DNA of 64,000 bases from PWPS01 sp964507105. GTDB lineage: Bacteria; Patescibacteriota; Minisyncoccia; Minisyncoccales; PWPS01. The stretch's first letter is position 1; each line of letters starts with the position of its first letter. Shown piece after piece: positions 59,012 through 64,000 of this stretch. Position numbers and translations under genes: made by a program. The stretch covers positions 29,133 to 93,132 of the forward strand of contig CAZDOR010000002.1 in assembly GCA_964507105.1 (NCBI GenBank). The letters are read 5' to 3'. Under the pieces are notes generated by a model, which was not told where the DNA came from, searched no databases, and was given only the letters and a program-made list of their open reading frames with translations.

Positions 59012-59413
59012 TTATCGGTTTTCAGCTAAAATTCGAGTTATTTTTTCTTCGGTTTTTGCTACTTCCTCGGCCAATTCCCGGCTCGCTTTTCTGGCCAGAT
59101 CGAACTGCTCCCTTTCACTCAACTTTTCGATATCCACATCCATTAAATAATCAAAGATATTTTCCTCTTCCTGTATTAAGCTTCTTTCCACCGCCAATGG
59201 CTCCAAAGTCAAATTGGAATTTAAAATCTGCAGATTAAAAACTAAAAATAAACCGAAAGTAGCGACCGCCGAAGTCAAAAAAATAGACCCGAAAGCAAGC
59301 TCGGAATTAACCGAATCTTCTTTGAGAAGCTCGCTTCTCAAGTCGGTTTTCCACTCTTCGTCCGGTTTTATTCGCCTTAAAGTTTTTAATTTCTTTTTTA
59401 GATTTTTGTTCAT
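59012..59413 (-). CDS. 133-aa membrane protein, anti-sigma-like layout
   Basis: A basic N-terminus with LRRIKPDEEWKTDLRSELL, one membrane helix (about 43-63) and an outer helical segment rich in Glu (DIEKLSEREQFDLARKASRELAEEV). The plan, a cytoplasmic helical domain plus one membrane helix plus an outside tail, resembles small anti-sigma-like or DUF5667-type proteins, but no sigma factor gene is adjacent. Function unknown. Confidence 0.65.
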   Translation of the reverse strand: MNKNLKKKLKTLRRIKPDEEWKTDLRSELLKEDSVNSELAFGSIFLTSAVATFGLFLVFNLQILNSNLTLEPLAVERSLIQEEENIFDYLMDVDIEKLSEREQFDLARKASRELAEEVAKTEEKITRILAENR

Positions 59414-59586
59414 GATTTCGAATTTACTTTGTGTTAGTTATAACGTATTAAGGCTGGGCTCGTTACTATCTAAATTAAAAAAATCGGGAACAAATAAAAC
59501 CATTACAAAAGACTATTTTTAGAGATTTAGCAAAACTGATTCGCAAAAACAAACAAACATCCGCTTGATTGGGGTGCGGGCTTCTA

Positions 59587-59614
59587 TTGACATTAAATAT
59601 ATTTATTGTATAAT
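59587..59614 (+). promoter_or_regulatory. Promoter of the 34-aa Cys-rich mini-gene
   Basis: TTGACA at 59587-59592, a 16-nt spacer and TATAAT at 59609-59614, a consensus pair. Confidence 0.88.
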
Positions 59615-59637
59615 ATTAGTAATAAGGAGGGATATAA

Positions 59638-59742
59638 ATGTTATTAAATGATGCTTGCAAGCAATGTTTGGATCCTGATTGTAAGAATAGATGTCACGAT
59701 AAAAAACACGTAGAGAATAAAGACCCTGAAGTCTTGCTGTGA
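59638..59742 (+). CDS. 34-aa Cys/His-rich miniprotein
   Basis: 34 codons from ATG to TGA. AAGGAGGG lies 7 nt before the start. ACKQCLDPDCKNRCHDKKH carries CxxC, two further Cys and two His, fitting a single zinc site. It has a consensus promoter and a 10-bp terminator stem, and lies on the strand opposite to its neighbours. Family unknown. Confidence 0.78.
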   Translation: MLLNDACKQCLDPDCKNRCHDKKHVENKDPEVLL

Positions 59743-59752
59743 GCATCCAAAA

Positions 59753-59784
59753 AGCGATGAGGAGAACCTCATCGCTCTTTTTTT
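59753..59784 (+). terminator. Terminator of the 34-aa Cys-rich mini-gene
   Basis: A perfect 10-bp stem AGCGATGAGG/CCTCATCGCT with loop AGAA, then CTTTTTTT. Confidence 0.95.
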
Positions 59785-59867
59785 ACCAAAAAAATAAAAT
59801 CTGTCGCTTTATTTTTAGAAATTTACTTCAAAAAAACCGAAAACAACTTAAATTTATCTATAAACAA

Positions 59868-60233
59868 CTAAAACAAAGTTATATTTTCGTAATGCGTCTT
59901 TCTTAAGGGCTTCATGTTTTGATTTAAAACTATGCATATTGCATCTATTCTATAAGACTTTTCAATCCCGTTGAATTTAATATAACTTTTGGCATTCCTT
60001 TTTAATTTTTCTTTCTTCTTGGTATCTATGGTGTCTTCCGGAGAACCGAACCTTTCTCCGGTTTTTGTCCTTACTTCTGCGAAAACCACTTCGGAATTAT
60101 CCAGGGCAACTATATCTATTTCACCATACTTATCTTTGACATTCCTTTCCAATATCTTATACCCTTTTGCTTTGAGCATTTCCGCCGCCCTTTTTTCACC
60201 TAACTTTCCCACCTTCAAACGTTTGTGGGTCAT
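59868..60233 (-). CDS. YraN/UPF0102 endonuclease-like protein
   Basis: 121 aa. GKLGEKRAAEMLKAKGYKILERNVKDKYGEIDIVALD and VVFAEVRTKTGERFG are the YraN signatures; Glu, Asp and EVRTK form a PD-(D/E)XK-like site. The family is associated with natural transformation and DNA processing. It is encoded just downstream of comM, dprA and comF, which strengthens the competence link. Confidence 0.9.
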   Translation of the reverse strand: MTHKRLKVGKLGEKRAAEMLKAKGYKILERNVKDKYGEIDIVALDNSEVVFAEVRTKTGERFGSPEDTIDTKKKEKLKRNAKSYIKFNGIEKSYRIDAICIVLNQNMKPLRKTHYENITLF

Positions 60234-60289
60234 AAAAATAATTTATATAAATTATATACAACCTAAATTTATCAAGGAATCCGTTATTG

Positions 60290-60306
60290 AGAGGTCAGAC
60301 CTCTCT
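60290..60306. repeat. 17-bp palindrome, copy 1 (REP-like)
   Basis: GAGAGGTCAGACCTCTC, a perfect palindrome around a central A, preceded by TTATT. It lies downstream of comM. No T-run follows on either strand, so it is not a typical terminator. Confidence 0.9.
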
Positions 60307-60336
60307 AAAAAAGTCGAAGAAGCCGATATTTAGTAT

Positions 60337-61863
60337 TTAGTCCTGGTTTACTTTTGGTCTATATTGCAGAGCTTCGGCTATGTGGTCGGACTTTATTTTT
60401 TTCGCTTTGCTTAAATCGGCTATCGTTTGCGCCACTTTTATCATCTTGAAATACCCTCTGGCCGAAATATTGAACTCGGAAGCGGCTCGAGATAGAATTT
60501 CCTCGGTCTTTTCCGGTAAATCACAGTGCTTCTTTACGTGCCTGTTTTTCATTTCCGCATTGGTCCTTATTTTTTCATCTTTAAATCTTTGAGTCTGCTT
60601 TTTTCTGGCCATTATAATTCTTTCTCTTATCTCTTTTGATTTTTCATTATCATCTTTTCTTCTCTGACTTTTAAGTTTGTCAACATCTACGGACGGAACT
60701 TCCACATGTAAATCAATTCTGTCCAAAATCGGACCGGATATCTTTTTTTGATATCTTTTTACCTGCCTGGGTGTGCAATCACACTCTTTTTCAGGATGGT
60801 TCAAGTAGCCACAGGGACACGGATTACTTGATGCCACGAGCATAAATTCGGAAGGATATTTTACTCGTTCCCTACTTCTGGAAATGGTAAGCTCACCGTC
60901 TTCCAACGGTTGGCGCATCGCTTCCAAAGCCGATCTGGGAAACTCATTGAATTCGTCCAAAAACAAAACGCCGCGATGCGCCAAGGTCACTTCGCCCGGC
61001 TTTGGTCTGGAGCCGCCACCGATGAGGCCAACTTTGGATATGCTGTGATGGGGCGATCTGAAAGGTCTCGTTCTTATAAGTCCACTACCGGGAGAAGTGT
61101 TGCCCGATATCGAATATATTTTGGTAACCTCCAAGGATTCTCTATCGCTTAATTCGGGTAAAATTCCCGGTATCGCTCTGGCAATCATAGTTTTTCCCGA
61201 TCCGGGCGAACCGATCATAAATAGATTATGTCCACCAGCGGCCGCTATTTCTGCAGCTCGCTTGGTTTGCTCTTGACCTAAAATTTCACTCATGTCGAAT
61301 TCCGGCTCATCACTTCCTCTTTTTTTGCTTTCGTATTCGGTCGGAGTAAGTTCTGTTTTGCCGGTTAAAAAGCTAATTATTTGATCCAAGTCTTCAATGG
61401 GATAAACATCCACGCCCTTAACCACCGCTGCTTCATTTGCAGAATCTTTCGGCAAAAACAGCTTTTCATATCCCTCGGCTTGTGCAAAAAGCGCCAAGGG
61501 TAGTGCTCCCTTGGTATGTCTCAGTGATCCGTCCAAAGACAGCTCCCCGAAAAATAAGCTCTTCTCCGGCAAATTGAATTGCAGACTCGATGCTAAAATT
61601 CCCATGGCAATCGGTAGATCGTAAAAAGACCCCTCTTTGGGAACGTCGGCGGGAGCTAAGTTTACGGTAATTTTTCTCTGCGGAAAATCTACATTGGAGT
61701 TCATTATTGCATTTTTTACCCGTTCTTCGGACTCATCGACCGCCGTGCTCGTAAGACCGACTATATTGAATTCGGGCAGCCCTTTTTTGGTGGTGTTTAT
61801 CTCTACATCTATTCCTATTGATTTTAGCCCGGAATAAGCAGCAGAGTTTACCTTTTTAAACAT
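60337..61863 (-). CDS. comM: ComM/YifB-family Mg-chelatase-like helicase
   Basis: 508 aa. An N-terminal Lon-protease-like domain (about 1-170: VNLAPADVPKEGSFYDLPIA), an AAA+ Mg-chelatase-like domain with Walker A GSPGSGKT near 215 and GVLFLDEFNEF (Walker B), CPCGYLNHPEKECDC zinc-type insert, and ISGPILDRIDLHVEVP. In competent bacteria ComM is a branch-migration helicase that extends recombination of incoming DNA. Confidence 0.93.
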   Translation of the reverse strand: MFKKVNSAAYSGLKSIGIDVEINTTKKGLPEFNIVGLTSTAVDESEERVKNAIMNSNVDFPQRKITVNLAPADVPKEGSFYDLPIAMGILASSLQFNLPEKSLFFGELSLDGSLRHTKGALPLALFAQAEGYEKLFLPKDSANEAAVVKGVDVYPIEDLDQIISFLTGKTELTPTEYESKKRGSDEPEFDMSEILGQEQTKRAAEIAAAGGHNLFMIGSPGSGKTMIARAIPGILPELSDRESLEVTKIYSISGNTSPGSGLIRTRPFRSPHHSISKVGLIGGGSRPKPGEVTLAHRGVLFLDEFNEFPRSALEAMRQPLEDGELTISRSRERVKYPSEFMLVASSNPCPCGYLNHPEKECDCTPRQVKRYQKKISGPILDRIDLHVEVPSVDVDKLKSQRRKDDNEKSKEIRERIIMARKKQTQRFKDEKIRTNAEMKNRHVKKHCDLPEKTEEILSRAASEFNISARGYFKMIKVAQTIADLSKAKKIKSDHIAEALQYRPKVNQD

Positions 61864-61868
61864 AGTTA

Positions 61869-62744
61869 TTAATCTCTTAAGTAATATTTATTTCCTCTTT
61901 TTTCTATTATTCCTTTGAGTTGCATTTTGGAAAGCAATGTCCCCGTTTTGTCCGCCGGTAAATTAGTTCTTTGAGAAATAATATCCACCTCTAACGGCTC
62001 CATTCGTAAGTTTTTCACTATTTGCTTTTCCGTTTCTGACAAATTTTCATATCGATTAAAACCGCTATCTTCAAAATTAATATCCATTTGCTTGGATTCG
62101 AAAAACTCAAGTATGTCTTTGGCACAAGTAACGATTGAAGCTCCTTTTTTAATTAGATTGGCGGTTCCAATCGACACTTTGCTTGTAAGCGGACCCGGCA
62201 CGGCAAAAATTTTCCGATTAAACTTTTCAGCAAAATTAGCGGTAATCAGCGACCCGCTATTTTCGGCAGCTTGAACTACTAATGTAGCTTGAGATAGGCC
62301 GGCAACAATTCTGTTTCTTTTCGGGTAAGTCCACTTTGCAGGTCCTTTCTCGCCCGGCATTTCGGATAAAATAAGTCCTTCCTTTTTAATTATTTTTTTA
62401 TATAAATCCTCCTGATATCCGGGGTGGATTTTTTCTATTCCGCAAGGCATTACCGCTATGGTTTTACCGCCCGCTCGGACCGCAGACTTGTGAGCCGTAG
62501 CATCAATTCCGTACATGAATCCGGACACTATGGTTACACCTCTGCCGGCTACTTTTGAAACCAGCTTTTCGGTTATTTTTTCTCCATACTTGGTCATTCT
62601 TCTCGATCCCACTACCGCAAGACACCGGTCAAAGATTCCTTTTTTGAAACTACCTTTGTAATAGAGTTCTTCGGGCGGATTGTTTATTTCTTTTAATCTT
62701 TCGGGATAATCGACGTCTTTTATTTTTATTTTTTTATTTTTCAT
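61869..62744 (-). CDS. dprA: DNA-processing protein DprA
   Basis: 291 aa. The Rossmann-like DprA core: VGSRRMTKYG, VSGFMYGIDATAHKSAV, MPCGIEKIHPGYQ and SLITANFAEKFNRKIFAVPGP. A C-terminal winged-helix (DLM-like) domain spans about 225-291. It protects incoming single-stranded DNA and loads RecA. Neighbours comF and comM form the competence set. Confidence 0.95.
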   Translation of the reverse strand: MKNKKIKIKDVDYPERLKEINNPPEELYYKGSFKKGIFDRCLAVVGSRRMTKYGEKITEKLVSKVAGRGVTIVSGFMYGIDATAHKSAVRAGGKTIAVMPCGIEKIHPGYQEDLYKKIIKKEGLILSEMPGEKGPAKWTYPKRNRIVAGLSQATLVVQAAENSGSLITANFAEKFNRKIFAVPGPLTSKVSIGTANLIKKGASIVTCAKDILEFFESKQMDINFEDSGFNRYENLSETEKQIVKNLRMEPLEVDIISQRTNLPADKTGTLLSKMQLKGIIEKRGNKYYLRD

Positions 62745-62745
62745 A

Positions 62746-63510
62746 TTAAACCGTCCTGGCTAAAGTAAAGCCCCAAATCTTTTCGGCTCCCGATTTCTTT
62801 AAACTTTTCGCACACTCTCTCATCGTTGCTCCGGTGGTAAAAACGTCATCCACCAATATCAAATTTTCCGGAATACTTTTTTTCTTTGTATCGAAAACAC
62901 CCTTTACGTTTTTGAGTCTTTCTTTTCTGGAGAGGTCGGCTTGTTTTTCGGTTCTTCTAATTTTTTGCAGTAACGAAATTGCGCTCCTCTCTTTCGGATG
63001 CACTTTTGCCAAGCACTTGGCAATTTCTTCCGCATGGTTTTTATCATCGAATTGTCGAAAACCGGCTTCAATTTTAATTTCTTTTTTCTTTTTGTGAGCG
63101 GGAACGAACGTAATTTTCGAATCGTTTTCCAAAAAAAATTCCAAAAAATAAATGAATCTTTCTTGTTCTAAAATAATATTTGCAAACGCCCTTTCGATAA
63201 GCTTTTCGGCTACATGATAGCTGTCTCGCCCTTTAATCGATAAGATGGTTTTTCTTATCGTTCCTTCATAATCCCAGATTGAAATTAAACCGTCCAAACT
63301 TTTAGTACTACAATCGTCATGCGTTTTTCCGAAATAACCGGTCTCTCCGCAGACCGGACAAATCAAATTATTTTCAGTTAAAAACAATTCACAATCACTG
63401 CAAATATAGGTGCCTTCCCGCCCACAGCCGAAGCAAAACCGGGGAAATAAAATATCCAAAAATATCTCTTTGACTTCCGCCCATCCGATATCTTCAAACG
63501 CAGAAATCAT
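62746..63510 (-). CDS. comF: ComF-family competence phosphoribosyltransferase-like protein
   Basis: 254 aa. An N-terminal double zinc module (FCFGCGREGTYICSDC, CPVCG) is followed by a PRTase-type domain with the PRPP-binding motif LILVDDVFTTGATMRECA and FTLARTV at the end. ComF proteins aid DNA uptake across the membrane. The stop is 1 nt before the dprA start. Confidence 0.93.
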   Translation of the reverse strand: MISAFEDIGWAEVKEIFLDILFPRFCFGCGREGTYICSDCELFLTENNLICPVCGETGYFGKTHDDCSTKSLDGLISIWDYEGTIRKTILSIKGRDSYHVAEKLIERAFANIILEQERFIYFLEFFLENDSKITFVPAHKKKKEIKIEAGFRQFDDKNHAEEIAKCLAKVHPKERSAISLLQKIRRTEKQADLSRKERLKNVKGVFDTKKKSIPENLILVDDVFTTGATMRECAKSLKKSGAEKIWGFTLARTV

Positions 63511-63527
63511 ACTTTTAACCTATTATT

Positions 63528-63571
63528 GAGAGGTCTGACCTCTCCTGAGTTAAAGAGAGGTCAGACCTCTC
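63528..63571. repeat. 17-bp palindromes, copies 2 and 3 (REP-like pair)
   Basis: GAGAGGTCTGACCTCTC at 63528-63544 and GAGAGGTCAGACCTCTC at 63555-63571, separated by 10 bp. They are the same element as copy 1, apart from the central A or T. The pair lies upstream of comF, so the three copies bracket the comF-dprA-comM-yraN block except yraN. Confidence 0.92.
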
Positions 63572-63639
63572 TAGACTTCTCCATTGGTCTAAATCAAAAT
63601 TATTCGTGTGATTGAATTCTCTTCCCAACCTTAATTTTA

Positions 63640-64000
63640 TTATGATCCTTCAAAAACCCCTTCACAATCTTCCCCTTCGGGATTTACGGTCCCACTATCA
63701 TATTGCCGAGCATTGCCGTCACTGTCTATACAAAAGAATGCTTCTTCCGCACAAAGCGGTGCCCAAGCGGCATAGGATTGGGCACGTTCACCATCCTCTA
63801 CATTTATCTGATATTGGGCAGCTTCGGTTGCAACCGCATTCGCCGCATCTCCTTCCAATCGAGAAATGCTACAATCGGGAATTTCACTTTTAATCTCTTT
63901 CCACCCGTCGGAATCTTTAAATCCCTCATAAGCACCATCATTGTCATAATAATACATCTCCGCGTTGCTTCTTATTTGGCTTAATTCAGACCTTATTTGA
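63640..64000 (-). CDS. Type IV pilin, N-terminus beyond right edge
   Basis: The frame is open to the window edge. QIRSELSQIRSNAEMYYYDNDGAYEGF is the alpha-helix end and first loop typical of major type IV pilins of Candidate Phyla Radiation bacteria, followed by a beta region with AVATEAAQYQ, SYAAWAPL and two Cys pairs. The N-terminal prepilin leader lies outside the window. Probably a main pilus subunit, unlike the minor subunits of the operon at the left end. Confidence 0.8.
   Translation of the reverse strand, partial: QIRSELSQIRSNAEMYYYDNDGAYEGFKDSDGWKEIKSEIPDCSISRLEGDAANAVATEAAQYQINVEDGERAQSYAAWAPLCAEEAFFCIDSDGNARQYDSGTVNPEGEDCEGVFEGS

Noticed and set aside
60290..60306. Palindrome as rho-independent terminator of comM
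   Set aside because: No T-run follows the hairpin on either strand and the identical element lies upstream of comF.

Overview
The window looks like part of the chromosome of an ultra-small, AT-rich bacterium of the Candidate Phyla Radiation (Patescibacteria, probably Paceibacteria/Parcubacteria-like). This is inferred from gene content, not from a marker-gene tree. Supporting signs are compact, mostly minus-strand operons; type IV pilus and competence genes next to core division, secretion and translation genes; no visible biosynthetic operons; FISUMP-tipped minor pilins; a lone TraD-like ATPase with a membrane partner; and many small surface proteins. UGA is a stop codon: prfB encodes RF2 and carries the classical +1 frameshift at CUU-UGA, so the UGA-glycine code of Gracilibacteria and Absconditabacteria does not apply.

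Layout. 1-804 holds a partial coiled-coil gene. 865-8173 is a type IV pilus operon: pilB, an atypical receiver, pilC, five prepilin-like proteins (two with FISUMP heads) and a secreted Fn3-like protein. Upstream of it and reading the same way are a 215-aa membrane protein, a desulforedoxin-like miniprotein, ftsX, ftsE, prfB, tRNA-Thr(CGU), an FtsB-like gene, lepA, murJ and rnpB, with no clear hairpin terminator in between. 16.4-20.2 kb has a plus-strand mini-gene, an active/dead DUF1460 pair, a truncated rimP, a divergent membrane protein and a Gre factor. 20.2-26.8 kb is a tight operon: sigma-like regulator, membrane partner, TraD-like ATPase, pgk, DHH nuclease, RNase H. 26.9-35.7 kb has secDF, two orphan genes, secA, hpf, murB and a serpin. 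35.8-48.4 kb has envelope proteins, a secreted metallopeptidase, a putative riboswitch leader, a ClpP-like protein with a Zn-ribbon partner, metK and several polytopic membrane proteins. 48.6-59.4 kb is a surface-protein region: a 1331-aa wall protein, a repeat protein broken by an assembly gap, and a 752-aa S-layer candidate. 59.9-63.5 kb is a competence cluster (yraN, comM, dprA, comF) flanked by 17-bp palindromes. A type IV pilin gene runs off the right edge.

How it fits together. Pilus genes, ComM/DprA/ComF and perhaps the TraD-like pair suggest DNA uptake and surface attachment. SecA/SecDF export the envelope proteins, three of which share one peptidoglycan-binding-like domain. Two expression styles coexist. 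Many operon genes lack a Shine-Dalgarno or sit 2-6 nt from a predicted transcription start. Isolated small genes carry strong AAGGAGG sites, their own promoters and tight terminators.
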